Counted from the first letter of the stretch, positions 16,791-26,302 are shown. The stretch: DNA of 64,000 nucleotides from Psychrobacter celer (GCF_016107555.1 NZ_JABASU010000001.1:186001-250000); one strand, 5' to 3'. Notes: generated by a model from the letters alone, not told the origin. Made by a program: numbers and translations.

Positions 16791-18248
16791 ATGCCGTTTA
16801 AGCCGATCCAAGCCGCTATTGCCATCGTCGTAGGTCTTATCATCTGGTTTGTCATTCCTGTACCGACGGGCGTCACCGCTGACGCATGGCACATGCTGGC
16901 TTTATTTATTGCCACCATCGTTGCCATTATTGGTAAAGTGCTACCCATCGGGGCGATAGCGGTCATCGCCGTGACGCTCGTGGCTTTGACGGGTGTGACC
17001 AGTGACAGCCCAAAACAAGCCATCAATGATGCGCTCTCTAGCTATTCAAGCCCGCTGATATGGTTGATTGGTATCGCAGTGATGATATCGCGCGGCCTTA
17101 TCAAAACCGGTCTTGGTCGCCGCATTGCTTATTATTTTATTTCTATCTTTGGCAAAAAAACCATCGGAGTCGCGTACTCATTGACGGCGGCTGAGCTGAT
17201 GATAGCGCCTATCACGCCGTCGAATACCGCGCGTGGTGGCGGTATTATTCATCCTATTATGAAATCTATCGCCCAAAGCTTTCATTCAACGCCAGAGGAA
17301 GGCACGCAAAATAAAATTGGTCGCTATCTGGCGATGGTCAATTACCATGCCAATCCGATTACCTCAGGGATGTTTATCACCGCGACCGCGCCCAACCCTT
17401 TAGTGGTAGACCTGGTAAATAAAGCCACAGGCGGCAACATTCAGCTGTCGTGGACAACTTGGGCTGTGGCGATGTTTGTGCCGGGCATCCTGTGTTTGGT
17501 GGTAATGCCTTTGGTGATTTATCTGATCTATCCGCCTGATGTCAAAGTCACACCCGACGCTAAAGGTTTTGCAAAAGACAATTTGGCAGACATGGGTAGC
17601 ATCAGCCGCCAAGAAAAAATCATGCTCGGTGTGTTTGGCCTGATGCTACTACTCTGGGCCAATATCCCAGCGCTGCTATTGGGTGAGCAATACAGCGTCG
17701 ATGCCACGACGACGGCTTTTATCGGTCTGACGACTTTGATATTGACTGGGGTGCTGACGTGGGAGGATATTCTCAAAGAAAAATCTGCTTGGGATACCAT
17801 CATCTGGTTTGGTGCCTTGATTATGATGGCCGCTTATCTGAATGAGCTTGGCTTGATTCGCTGGTTTTCTGACAATATCGAAGCGATGATTGGTACGACG
17901 GGTCTGGGCTGGGTAGGTGCCGTGGCGATTTTGACGCTGGTGTATTTGTACATTCATTACTTCTTTGCAAGTACGACTGCGCATATCACCGCTTTATTTG
18001 CCGCCTTTTATGCCGTTGGGCTGAGCTTAGGAGCGCCGCCCATGCTATATGCGCTGATTTTGGCAGCAGCGGGCAACATTATGATGACCCTCACTCATTA
18101 TGCGACCGGTACCGCCCCCGTCATCTTTAACTCAGGGTATGTGACCCTAAAAGAGTGGTGGGGCATCGGCGCTATCATGAGTGTGGTCAATCTGGTGATT
18201 TGGATAGGGGCAGGTATGATATGGTGGAAAGTGCTTGGCTATTATTAA
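16791..18248 (+). CDS. DASS (SLC13) family dicarboxylate/anion transporter
   Basis: A 485-residue inner-membrane protein with about 12-14 hydrophobic segments. It carries the two substrate/sodium motifs of the divalent anion:sodium symporter family: APITPSNTARGG near residue 141 and FITATAPNPLV near residue 194. The second half repeats the fold, with the helix-hairpin segments FFASTTAHITALFAAF and ALIAAAGNIMMTLTHYATGTAPVIF-like sequence. Closest subgroup by eye is the CitT/2-oxoglutarate-malate translocator type, which would exchange or take up C4-C6 dicarboxylates or citrate. The exact substrate cannot be read. No metabolic neighbour gives a clue. Confidence 0.88.
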   Translation: MPFKPIQAAIAIVVGLIIWFVIPVPTGVTADAWHMLALFIATIVAIIGKVLPIGAIAVIAVTLVALTGVTSDSPKQAINDALSSYSSPLIWLIGIAVMISRGLIKTGLGRRIAYYFISIFGKKTIGVAYSLTAAELMIAPITPSNTARGGGIIHPIMKSIAQSFHSTPEEGTQNKIGRYLAMVNYHANPITSGMFITATAPNPLVVDLVNKATGGNIQLSWTTWAVAMFVPGILCLVVMPLVIYLIYPPDVKVTPDAKGFAKDNLADMGSISRQEKIMLGVFGLMLLLWANIPALLLGEQYSVDATTTAFIGLTTLILTGVLTWEDILKEKSAWDTIIWFGALIMMAAYLNELGLIRWFSDNIEAMIGTTGLGWVGAVAILTLVYLYIHYFFASTTAHITALFAAFYAVGLSLGAPPMLYALILAAAGNIMMTLTHYATGTAPVIFNSGYVTLKEWWGIGAIMSVVNLVIWIGAGMIWWKVLGYY

Positions 18249-18277
18249 TAGGTAGCTGAGTGTTAGATGAGTCACGG

Positions 18278-19336
18278 TTAAAATCGCTCATCTAATGTCT
18301 CAAGCGTGTAGTCAAGGGCGGCAAAGCAGATGTCACTCTTAAAGCCTCTATACTGCAAAAACCGTAATTGACGAGCCTTGTCTTTTGGCTCACGGGGTAA
18401 GGTATTGCCGTATTTTTTGGTGCGAGCGGTCACCGCTAGCTTTAGCCAGTCAACGCCTTCGACCAGATTGTCATCACCATCCTCGACAAATTCGCTAAAT
18501 TCCTCAGACTCTGCATTTGCCATATCAATGAGCTCATCAATATTGCTTGGCATAGTGATTTGCTTTTTATAAAACTCCTGCTTGATACGCTGACGGCCGC
18601 GGCCTTTACGAATGTTTTCACGAATCAGCATAAGGGTAGTGCGATAATCACTTTGGTAGCCTTTTTCCTCAAATTCATCGAGTAAGGCATCAATCTTGTC
18701 TGGGTCTTGCTCCTTATCGAGCAGTTTTTGCTTTAGCTCTGCTTTACCGTACTCACGGCGCGATAGATAATAAAAAGCCAGCCAGCGCAGGCGACTCTCT
18801 GCCTTGATAGCGTCAATCTCAGCTTGCCTTTGTTCAGGGGTGCGAAGATACGCTTTTAGAGCAGCAGGTAAGTTGTCCGCTTGCGCGTCTGTACTGTGAC
18901 TATGGGCAGCTTTAGGGCCAAGTAGTGGCGCTGAGCCTTCTGTGCTTTCTAAATGATCTACACCCTCTAGGCGCGCATCGCTATCAGCGGTGATGGTAGG
19001 GGCGCTATCGTCCGAATGGCCATGAATATGATGCTTTACCTCGGCCAGCATCTCTTTGATACTTTGCGCCTTTGGTGGCTGATACGCAGGTGCGTCGTTA
19101 GGCTCAGGGCTAAATCTCGCGGCTGGATGAAAGCGTTTTTCACGTCTTTTACGTTTGGCTGTAGACGCTGACTTCTGAGACGTATTTTTATCGACCCGTG
19201 CTGCATGAGGCGATCTGAGCGCTTTGGGTGTTTGGGAGGTTTTAGAGGTTTTTTTTGGCTTGCTAGTAGGGGCGCTCGCTGAGTCGGCGTCCGATTCAGC
19301 GAGTATTTCAGCTAAGGTTTTAATGTTCATAATCAA
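18278..19336 (-). CDS. recX: RecX regulatory protein with a long N-terminal extension
   Basis: RecX binds RecA filaments and modulates recombination. The RecX domain occupies about residues 180-352: RLRWLAFYYLSRREYGKAELKQKL, DALLDEFEEKGYQSDYR, and RGRQRIKQEFYKKQI, with a third three-helix repeat ending LRFLQYRGFKSDICFAAL. About 180 residues precede it, rich in Ser, Ala, Lys, Pro and Asp, including a very basic stretch (STAKRKRREKRFHP). Ordinary RecX proteins have about 150-180 residues, so this one is doubled in size. It starts 24 bases after the recA stop and is surely co-transcribed with it. The first Met could be downstream, but the frame is continuous and coding in character. Confidence 0.9.
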   Translation of the reverse strand: MIMNIKTLAEILAESDADSASAPTSKPKKTSKTSQTPKALRSPHAARVDKNTSQKSASTAKRKRREKRFHPAARFSPEPNDAPAYQPPKAQSIKEMLAEVKHHIHGHSDDSAPTITADSDARLEGVDHLESTEGSAPLLGPKAAHSHSTDAQADNLPAALKAYLRTPEQRQAEIDAIKAESRLRWLAFYYLSRREYGKAELKQKLLDKEQDPDKIDALLDEFEEKGYQSDYRTTLMLIRENIRKGRGRQRIKQEFYKKQITMPSNIDELIDMANAESEEFSEFVEDGDDNLVEGVDWLKLAVTARTKKYGNTLPREPKDKARQLRFLQYRGFKSDICFAALDYTLETLDERF

Positions 19337-19360
19337 TCATAACGATAAATAAGCGTGCCG

Positions 19361-20419
19361 TTATTGTACTGGCTCAGGCGCTAGGTCTTCATCTTTTTGA
19401 GAGGCGTCAGTGTCTTTGGCGTCTTTTTTGCTACCAAGCTTTTCTTCACGGATCTTATCTTCGATTTCTTGAGCAATACTAGGGTTTTCTTTTAAGAAAA
19501 GCACAGAGTTGGCTTTACCCTGACCGATTTTTTCATCGCCATAGCTATACCAAGAGCCTGCTTTACCCACAGCGCCAATTTCGACACCTAAGTCGATGAC
19601 CTCTGCTAGGTGATTGGTGCCTTCGCCATAAGTGATTTCAAACTCAGCTTGGCGGAAGGGTGGTGCCATTTTATTTTTGATGACCTTGACACGGGTTTGG
19701 TTGCCGATGATTTCATCACCGTTTTTGACCGCACCGATACGGCGAATATCCATACGTACTGAGGCATAGAATTTCAGCGCATTACCACCGGTTGTGGTTT
19801 CTGGGCTACCAAACATCACGCCGATTTTCATACGGATTTGGTTAATAAACACCACCATACAGTTGGAGCGTTTGGCATTACCTGTGATCTTACGCAGCGC
19901 TTGGCTCATCAAGCGGGCTTGTAGACCCATGTGCGAGTCACCCATCTCACCTTCAATCTCAGCGCGCGGCGTGAGTGCGGCGACGGAGTCGACCACGATC
20001 ATATCGACCGCCCCCGAGCGTACCAGCATATCGGTAATCTCCAGCGCCTGCTCACCGTTATCAGGCTGAGAGAGCAGTAGGTCATCTGTATTGACCCCAA
20101 GCTTACGCGCATAAACAGGATCAAGCGCATGCTCGGCATCGATAAAGGCACAAGTACCGCCTTGTTTTTGACACTCAGCGATTGCTTGTAGCGTCATGGT
20201 GGTTTTACCTGAGCTCTCTGGCCCATAAATCTCAATGATACGGCCTTTTGGCAAGCCGCCAATACCAAGCGCGATATCTAGTCCTAGCGAGCCTGTCGAG
20301 ACCACATCGGCATCGAGGACTGCAGAGTCATCGCCCAGTTGCATGATGGTATTTTTACCAAATTGTTTTTCGATTTGACCAAGTGCGGCTTTAAGGGCTT
20401 TGGCTTTATTGTCGTCCAT
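19361..20419 (-). CDS. recA: Recombinase RecA
   Basis: An ATP-dependent strand-exchange protein and coprotease. ATG at 20419 is preferred over ATG 20443: AAGGA precedes it at good distance, and the product (352 aa) then begins [13 protein letters not shown] like other RecA proteins. Walker [10 protein letters not shown], Walker B VVDSVAAL, loop L1 (GEMGDSHMG), loop L2 ([20 protein letters not shown]) and an acidic C-terminal tail are present. recX follows directly. I did not recognise an SOS/LexA box upstream, which fits the absence of a classical LexA in Moraxellaceae but is only a visual check. Confidence 0.98.
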   Translation of the reverse strand: MDDNKAKALKAALGQIEKQFGKNTIMQLGDDSAVLDADVVSTGSLGLDIALGIGGLPKGRIIEIYGPESSGKTTMTLQAIAECQKQGGTCAFIDAEHALDPVYARKLGVNTDDLLLSQPDNGEQALEITDMLVRSGAVDMIVVDSVAALTPRAEIEGEMGDSHMGLQARLMSQALRKITGNAKRSNCMVVFINQIRMKIGVMFGSPETTTGGNALKFYASVRMDIRRIGAVKNGDEIIGNQTRVKVIKNKMAPPFRQAEFEITYGEGTNHLAEVIDLGVEIGAVGKAGSWYSYGDEKIGQGKANSVLFLKENPSIAQEIEDKIREEKLGSKKDAKDTDASQKDEDLAPEPVQ

Positions 20420-20891
20420 ACTGGATTCCTTGTCTTCAATCATTAGTGTAAAACGATAAATTCGATGATAGATAAAATACGGGTAATAGGAGGGCTATGG
20501 GCCATATATACTGACGGCTCCCCAAATGGTAGGCAACGGCCAGTGTCTAGCAAGACAAATAAGATGTCGTATCGATGATGTCGAGAGTGCAATCATTCTA
20601 CTATACAGTAAAATTAATGACGGATAAAAGTAAATAAAAGTTTGATATCACTGCTTGTACAAGTAGCGCCTTCTCATTATTAAGGCGTTTGTTCATCTCG
20701 CTAAGCGTTAGGGGTGTATGGTTGATTGATAAAGGTATTATAACAAAATCTGGATAGCATACTAAGGGTACAGGTATGCTAAACGACATCGGTTGTCGCA
20801 TGCATATTATTTTTAGAGTTATATAAGTATTGGCAAAATTAGTGAGTATTTTGGATAGGAAAATGGTATTGTTTGTCAATAGGGTTTGCAG

Positions 20892-20900
20892 TTGTCCACA
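20892..20900 (+). promoter_or_regulatory. Near-consensus DnaA box (TTGTCCACA)
   Basis: One base away from TTATCCACA. It is on the same strand as the pair at 21100-21120, about 200 bases upstream, with AT-rich DNA between. Confidence 0.35.
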
Positions 20901-21099
20901 ATAAATCCTCGGTAAAAATTCGCTGATTGTGAAACATCGGCTTTGATTTCGGTTTTTCTAAAAAATATGAAAAATAAATTTTTAGCTTCTCTATATCGAT
21001 GCAAGTTATTGATTTTTAAATAGTTTTAAATTGTACAAAAAATGAACGATTTTACCTGACCCTTTAATATATCTAGGAAAATGCTTGTCAAGTGCTGAC

Positions 21100-21120
21100 T
21101 TATACACAGGGTTATCCACA
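21100..21120 (+). promoter_or_regulatory. Two adjacent DnaA boxes
   Basis: TTATACACA at 21100-21108 and TTATCCACA at 21112-21120, in the same orientation, with starts 12 bases apart. Both match the E. coli DnaA consensus TTATNCACA exactly. They stand at the right border of an AT-rich block. Confidence 0.55.
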
Positions 21121-21410
21121 GCTTATGGGGAGAACTCACCAAGCCCTTGTAACATCAATGTTTGCGCAAATCGCTTATTATGGCTTCTTAAAGATCAAAG
21201 CGGATTTTGTGATGTCACGTGTGTATTTTTCTCAAAAAATTAGTCTGTGTTGCCGACGTTTCACACCATAAAATAGTTATATTTATAAAAATAAAACCTT
21301 CAAAATGGTCGCAAGAAGCGCTGAGTTGACCGTATGGTAAGCTTTTTATACTTAGTCGGCCGTGTTAAGGCGCGTTTTTCTTTATCATCTTCGCTGGCAA
21401 AGCGCCGCGC

Positions 21411-21443
21411 ATAAAAAAGGCGGCTAATCTGTTAGCCGCCTTT
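21411..21443 (-). terminator. Terminator after trmB
   Basis: AAAGGCGGCTAA (21416-21427) pairs with TTAGCCGCCTTT (21432-21443) around a 4-base loop. Read on the - strand, the stem is followed by T residues, 40 bases after the trmB stop. Confidence 0.75.
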
Positions 21444-21483
21444 ATCGCTCTTTATCTAAGAGTAGATTTTTAATTGTTTGGTG

Positions 21484-22317
21484 TTAGTCTTTGCTATAAA
21501 TCAAATCCCAAACGCCATGACCACGCGCGATGCCGCGGCGCTCAAATTTGGTCATTGGACGAAAGTCTGGTCTGTCAATAAAGTTACCTGTGCCTGCTTG
21601 GTTGGTGAGGCCAGCAAAGTTGTCTAGTACCTCCAGCATCCAAAAAGCATAATGCTCCCAGTCAGTGGCGGTATGAAACCAGCCGCCTTGGGTTAGGCTG
21701 CGTGTCACAATCGCCATGCGCTCAGGACTGACAAAGCGGCGCTTATAGTGGCGCTTTTTTTGCCATGGGTCAGGGAAGTACAGCTGAATACGGTCGATAT
21801 GGTTTTCTGGTAGCTGTTTGAGTAGTTGGATGGCGTCACCATTGATAATCTTGACGTTACGCAAGCCTTGGGTGCCGCCCATATAGGCGCATTTGCCAAT
21901 GCCTGGCTCATGGACTTCGATACCGACAAAGTTGCGCGCCGGCTCTGCGGCGGCCATCTCGATGAACGAGTCGCCCAAGCCAAACCCAATCTCTAGGGTC
22001 AGCGGTGCGTCACTGCCATTTGGGCTATCGGCAAATAGCGCGCGCAAGTCATGGATGCCTGTTAAGTCGCCATCGCCAAAGCTGTTATTGACCAAATAAT
22101 CGGCAAACTCGGGCGCAGTCAACGCCAGCTCGGCGTTTTTGTTCATGTGTGTACGCCGTTTCATAAAGGTGTTGACGATACGAATGTGTTTGTCCGCGGC
22201 AGGCGTGCTTTGGTTGTCATCAACGTCAGCGCTCGCTGTGTCGACGTCGATTAGGGTTTGCTCATCAGTGGTTGGCGTACTGGTGAGATTGTCATTACTA
22301 TCAGGATGTTGACTCAT
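21484..22317 (-). CDS. trmB: tRNA (guanine-N7-)-methyltransferase
   Basis: Makes m7G46 in tRNA variable loops. It has 277 residues; the first 45 or so are acidic and variable (Asp/Thr/Ser-rich), and the catalytic part starts near [18 protein letters not shown]-binding [16 protein letters not shown] and [14 protein letters not shown], and the family signature [17 protein letters not shown], are complete. The end, [15 protein letters not shown], is also typical. It is monocistronic, ends in a clear terminator, and its start region faces away from the DUF2628 gene. Confidence 0.95.
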   Translation of the reverse strand: MSQHPDSNDNLTSTPTTDEQTLIDVDTASADVDDNQSTPAADKHIRIVNTFMKRRTHMNKNAELALTAPEFADYLVNNSFGDGDLTGIHDLRALFADSPNGSDAPLTLEIGFGLGDSFIEMAAAEPARNFVGIEVHEPGIGKCAYMGGTQGLRNVKIINGDAIQLLKQLPENHIDRIQLYFPDPWQKKRHYKRRFVSPERMAIVTRSLTQGGWFHTATDWEHYAFWMLEVLDNFAGLTNQAGTGNFIDRPDFRPMTKFERRGIARGHGVWDLIYSKD

Positions 22318-22592
22318 AAGATGGGCAGTGCTTCATTAGGTGAGTGAGATGGCGTCATTATAAGTGATATTGTTGCGACTGTGAATGTGCAATACGTTTT
22401 TAGCGGTTTTATACGGTTATAGGAGATGAGAATAGATGTGACATCAAAGACGATAGTAAAGACTATCGCAATGATAAAGGGTATTAAAGTATCGAAAGAC
22501 GTCAAATCGGTGTACACGGGTTTTCTATGCAGGGCAGTTGGCGTTATCATATAATAACGATTGATATTTTTTAAAACTTAGAGCGTACTTTC

Positions 22593-23522
22593 ATGTTATT
22601 TATCGAAACGGATTCGCCACCACCGTTTTATCAAGAACAGCTCACAGCAGCCAAGCGCAGGCAGCTGGACAAATGGTTTATTGGCCATCGTAGCCAGCAT
22701 TACTATCTAAAGCGCTTTGAGGAATTTGATGAGCAAGGGTATTTGTCGCCCAAATGGCACTGGGCGGCATTTTTCGTCACCTTTCCTTGGCTGCTATACC
22801 GCAAGCGCTATATGGACGCCATTGTCTATAGTGTGGCGGGTTGGTCGTTTATTCAGCTTAATGTGGCGCTGGTCTTGGTTGCGTTTGAGTTTGTGGCGAT
22901 GTCTTATGTCCCTGATGCGTATCAGATGGCCACCCGTATCGGTATTGCCGCGGCTATCTGGCTGTTTTGGTCGTTTATGGTGGCGCGTTGGACGGATGCC
23001 TATTATTATCGTATGGCGCGTCGCGAGATTGCGGATGCTATCAATGACCATCCGCGTGATGAGGCGGCGCAAAAGGCGCACCTAAAAAAAGAAGGCGGCG
23101 TGAGCTTGTTTGGTTTGGGGCTTGGCTTTGGGTTTTTTGCATTTGCACTATTGGTGATTAAAGTGCAGTTTTTGCCTATCATTGCCAAACCAAAAGAAAA
23201 CGCGGTGCTGTTTGATACTTATGATATCGCCAAAAACGCCCAAAATCGGGTGGCGCTGATCTATCAGCAGACTGGGCAGTGTCCTGTGAATCTGCCGCTT
23301 AGTACCGAGGATCAGCAGGTGCGCATGCATGTCGCCGCCCAAGCGCCAGGGGTGACCAATACCGATTGCGCCATCATTGCGACCATTCAAAACGTCAGAT
23401 TTCCAGTGCGCTATCTCAATGATCAGACCTTGGTTTTTTATCATCTGCCAGATAGTGATGATTGGGCTTGCACCAGCTCACTCAATAAAAAACAAGCCCC
23501 CAAAAGCTGCCTAGCTGATTGA
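22593..23522 (+). CDS. DUF2628 membrane protein with a type IV pilin-like C-terminal head
   Basis: 309 residues. The N-terminal half matches DUF2628: RFEEFDEQGYLSPKWHWAAFF, FPWLLYRKRY, then hydrophobic helices at about residues 80-105, 113-130 and 175-200. The last 100 residues (about 210-309) are hydrophilic, probably periplasmic, and resemble the globular head of a type IV pilin: DIAKNAQNRVALIYQQTG, then CPVNLPLS, and the closing DDWACTSSLNKKQAPKSC, which follows the pilin D-region pattern W-x-C-x-S-x-(6-8)-P-x-x-C. Four Cys in this domain could form two disulfides. No prepilin leader is present. DUF2628 has no known function and the pilin resemblance is my inference. The gene appears monocistronic. 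Confidence 0.6.
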   Translation: MLFIETDSPPPFYQEQLTAAKRRQLDKWFIGHRSQHYYLKRFEEFDEQGYLSPKWHWAAFFVTFPWLLYRKRYMDAIVYSVAGWSFIQLNVALVLVAFEFVAMSYVPDAYQMATRIGIAAAIWLFWSFMVARWTDAYYYRMARREIADAINDHPRDEAAQKAHLKKEGGVSLFGLGLGFGFFAFALLVIKVQFLPIIAKPKENAVLFDTYDIAKNAQNRVALIYQQTGQCPVNLPLSTEDQQVRMHVAAQAPGVTNTDCAIIATIQNVRFPVRYLNDQTLVFYHLPDSDDWACTSSLNKKQAPKSCLAD

Positions 23523-23596
23523 TGCATGGATATCGGAGCAAAGGTGTGCTGTGCTATCGAGCGTGTATCCCAGTCAATGTCGTCAAAGTAGTCAAG

Positions 23597-23644
23597 GACA
23601 ATGTTTTAAAGTGACAATGTTTTAGAATGACAATGCTTTAGGGT
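23597..23644. repeat. 16-bp tandem repeat, three copies
   Basis: GACAATGTTTTAAAGT, GACAATGTTTTAGAAT and GACAATGCTTTAGGGT follow each other without gaps. The third copy covers the stop codon of the CPA2 antiporter gene (- strand). Confidence 0.75.
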
Positions 23645-25524
23645 TTGGAATCAGCGGCGCTGGCATCTTGGTCATCGATAGGCGTTGCTTGACTCTTTAG
23701 TGGCTCATAAAAGTCAGTCAAATCCATCTTGCGCGCTTTATCGATATCTTCATCAAATAGACTCTCAAGCTCTGCCATGGCTGACTGCGCCGACTCGATC
23801 AGGCTGGCTTCGTCGCCATAAATGGCTTGCTGGCGCTCAATCAAGTCATCATCGTAATCACGGAATGTCTGCACCGTTTCTCGGGCTTTTTCTGGAGAGA
23901 TACCCAGCAGCTGTAGCGACTCGCGCGACATATCTAACGACGACAGGTAAGTCTCGCGCCAAATATGACGTACGCCTACTTCACGCAAGCGATAATAATG
24001 CTGACGATCTCGCGCTCGTGCTAGGACGATCATATCGGGATAGTTTTTGCGCAAATACTGGGCGGTGGTGATAGAGCGCTCCAAATCGTCAATCGCCAAT
24101 ATAAACACCCGTGCTTTTTTGATGCCAGCAGCGCGGAGAATTTCAGGGTTTTTTGGGTCGCCGTAATAGACTTGGTTACCAAATTTACGCACGAAATCGA
24201 CACGGTTGGCTGAGCGTTCAATGGCGGTAAATTCGATATTGTGCATGCGCAGTACGCGCCCGATAATCTGCCCGACACGGCCAAACCCTGCAATGATGAC
24301 TTGGTGCTCATGATCAGGAATCGCATCGTACTCACGGCTGGGCTTGCTTTTGGCAAATAATGGCTCGCCGATTTTTTCTAGCAATAAAAACGCCAATGGT
24401 GTGAGCGCCATAGAGATGGTGACGATGAGGTTTAAGGTGTTGGCAACCTCAGAGCGCAAGACGTTTTGGGCGCTCGCCACGCTAAAGAGGACAAAGGCAA
24501 ATTCACCACCTTGTGCCAGTGTCACGCCCAGCCTAATACTGGTTGGCCAGCGATTGCCTGAGACTTTGGCGATGGCGGTAATCACGGCAAACTTAATCAC
24601 CATCAGCGCAATGGCGCAGCCAATAATAAAAATAGGCTCCGCTAAGATAAGCTTGACGTCTGTGAGCATGCCAACCGACATAAAAAACAAGCCCAAAAGC
24701 AAGCCTTTAAACGGCTCGATACTGGCTTCGAGCTCGTGACGATATTCAGAGTCTGCCAGCAATACGCCCGTCAAAAACGCGCCTAGTGCCATTGATAGAC
24801 CAATCTGACCCATCAAAATCGACACGCCCATCACAATAAAAAGCGCTACCGCCGTGAGCAGCTCAGAGGCACCACTGGAGGCCACAAACTTAAAAAATGG
24901 ACGTACCACATAACGGCTGGCAAAAATCAGACCCGCAAATACGGCAAACACTTTACCAAAATACAGCAGGTCGTAGCTTTGCTCGCGCACCCCTGACAAA
25001 AACGGAATGACCGCCAATAAAGGAATGACGGCGATGTCTTGAAACAATAAAATAGTAAAGGCTTCACGGCCATGAGTGCTAGAGAGCTGCTGCTTTTCGG
25101 TCAGTATCTGTAAGACAAAAGCGGTGGAGGAGAGCGCAAGGCCAAAACCGACGATAAAGGCAGTATCTAATGCCAAAGAAAAAAAGTGGTGCAAAAGCCA
25201 CATTAACAGCATGCCAGTGAGGCCAACTTGCAGACCACCGAGGACAAAGATCGAGCGCCGTAGTGCCCAAAGCCGCGATGGTTGTAGCTCAAGGCCAATG
25301 ATAAACAGCAGCATGACCACGCCAAATTCAGAGAAATGCAGCAAGCTCTCAGCGTCACCTGCCACATCCAAGCCGCTCGGCCCCAAAATCAAACCAGTAA
25401 TGAGATACCCTAAAACTGTCGCGATACCAAATCGTTTACCAAGGGGTACAAACAGCAGCGCTGCTCCTAAGAAGATTGTAGCTTGTAACATCAAATTTGG
25501 TGAGCCGGCGGCGGCAGCGAACAT
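23638..25524 (-). CDS. CPA2 family monovalent cation:proton antiporter with RCK domain (Kef-type)
   Basis: A 628-residue inner-membrane protein. About 12-13 hydrophobic segments fill residues 1-385, with typical Kef/CPA2 sequences (GYLITGLILGPSGL, FGVVMLLFIIGLELQ, GFGLALSSTAFVLQIL, LLFQDIAVIPLLAVIPFL, MALGAFLTGVLLADSEYRHE). A Rossmann RCK_N domain starts near residue 402: VIIAGFGRVGQIIGRVL, ERSANRVDFVRKFG, YYGDPKNPEILRAAG. An acidic tail follows. KefB and KefC in E. coli are potassium efflux systems gated by glutathione adducts, with ancillary KefG or KefF. No such partner is adjacent here, so substrate and gating are open. Its 3' end contains a 16-bp tandem repeat. Confidence 0.9.
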   Translation of the reverse strand: MFAAAAGSPNLMLQATIFLGAALLFVPLGKRFGIATVLGYLITGLILGPSGLDVAGDAESLLHFSEFGVVMLLFIIGLELQPSRLWALRRSIFVLGGLQVGLTGMLLMWLLHHFFSLALDTAFIVGFGLALSSTAFVLQILTEKQQLSSTHGREAFTILLFQDIAVIPLLAVIPFLSGVREQSYDLLYFGKVFAVFAGLIFASRYVVRPFFKFVASSGASELLTAVALFIVMGVSILMGQIGLSMALGAFLTGVLLADSEYRHELEASIEPFKGLLLGLFFMSVGMLTDVKLILAEPIFIIGCAIALMVIKFAVITAIAKVSGNRWPTSIRLGVTLAQGGEFAFVLFSVASAQNVLRSEVANTLNLIVTISMALTPLAFLLLEKIGEPLFAKSKPSREYDAIPDHEHQVIIAGFGRVGQIIGRVLRMHNIEFTAIERSANRVDFVRKFGNQVYYGDPKNPEILRAAGIKKARVFILAIDDLERSITTAQYLRKNYPDMIVLARARDRQHYYRLREVGVRHIWRETYLSSLDMSRESLQLLGISPEKARETVQTFRDYDDDLIERQQAIYGDEASLIESAQSAMAELESLFDEDIDKARKMDLTDFYEPLKSQATPIDDQDASAADSKP

Positions 25525-25597
25525 CTGGTATCCTCAAATAGTGGCAAGGTCAAAGACATAATCAAAAACGTGGTCAAAAAAATATCAGAAACCTGCG

Positions 25598-26302
25598 TTA
25601 TTTTTTGCGGTAAATTTTCCAAACGCCATTGTCGGCGATGGGGTTGTTGTAAGCATCGTTACGGCGCTTACGCGGAGTCTGTCTGCTATCGACCACTTTA
25701 AAATCAGGCAACGCATGGACGATAAGACCGGTACGATAAAAGCGTACGCGCTCAGGCTCCATCATCTCACCCTTACTATCGCGGCAAAATACATAAGCAC
25801 GTAGGTCAATAAACTCACGATGCGCCACCAATCTTGCCTCGTCATCGTTATCAAATACTGCTGACATGCGCGCAGTCTCCTCGGCACTATAATCGCCGCA
25901 TTTATCAATCAGGGCACCGACCGAGCCAAAGCTTTTGGATTCTTTGGCTCGGGTTTTGGTCAGATGCAGGCGCTGTACATGATAAATAAACTGCGGTATC
26001 TCAAGGCTGGCTGGCAGTGGCAGATAATCGGGCGGTAGGTTGGCTGCAGGATAAAAAGCCATCGCGCGCTCAAGTAGGGGCTGCCAACGCTGCTGGTAGG
26101 CCTGTACCTCGGCTAAGTTACCTTCGTAAATGGGCATGTCGCGGATCTGACGCAAGATATCAGGTGGAAACTGCTCGTCACGAAACTGAGCAATATCGTC
26201 TTGCAGCGTCGATAGCAAAACTTTGGCGTGTTTTTTGCCCTCTTTTGACGTTGGGTTGTCAATATAGTCTGGGGCGACAAAGGGCGCGGAACGTCTAGAC
26301 AT
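25598..26302 (-). CDS. Uncharacterised protein
   Basis: 234 residues, soluble, no signal peptide, and no family that I recognise. The N-terminal third is helical with many Arg/Asp/Gln (LLSTLQDDIAQFRDEQFPPDILRQ pattern), the middle contains KTRAKESKSFGSVGALIDKCGDYS, and the C-terminal third ends in a basic stretch (RQTPRKRRNDAYNN) followed by GVWKIYRKK. Codon use looks like that of its neighbours and the frame is clean, so it is a real gene. It lies 73 bases downstream of nothing on its own strand and 73 bases upstream of the CPA2 antiporter gene, with which it could be co-transcribed. I assign no function. Confidence 0.7.
   Translation of the reverse strand: MSRRSAPFVAPDYIDNPTSKEGKKHAKVLLSTLQDDIAQFRDEQFPPDILRQIRDMPIYEGNLAEVQAYQQRWQPLLERAMAFYPAANLPPDYLPLPASLEIPQFIYHVQRLHLTKTRAKESKSFGSVGALIDKCGDYSAEETARMSAVFDNDDEARLVAHREFIDLRAYVFCRDSKGEMMEPERVRFYRTGLIVHALPDFKVVDSRQTPRKRRNDAYNNPIADNGVWKIYRKK

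Larger units (their letters stand above)
20420..21483. other. 1-kb non-coding region recA-trmB with DnaA boxes and AT-rich DNA
   Basis: The longest gene-free stretch of the window. Frames inside it (for example 20601-20879 on the - strand) look random. It contains a near-consensus DnaA box at 20892-20900, an AT-rich block at about 20945-21080, a pair of DnaA boxes at 21100-21120, and the trmB terminator at 21411-21443. The recA promoter must lie near its left end. The layout resembles a replication origin or a DnaA-titrating/reactivating locus. Confidence 0.55.

Noticed and set aside
20601-20879. 92-codon - strand frame in the recA-trmB gap
   Set aside because: AT-rich random composition and no ribosome binding site. 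The region looks non-coding.
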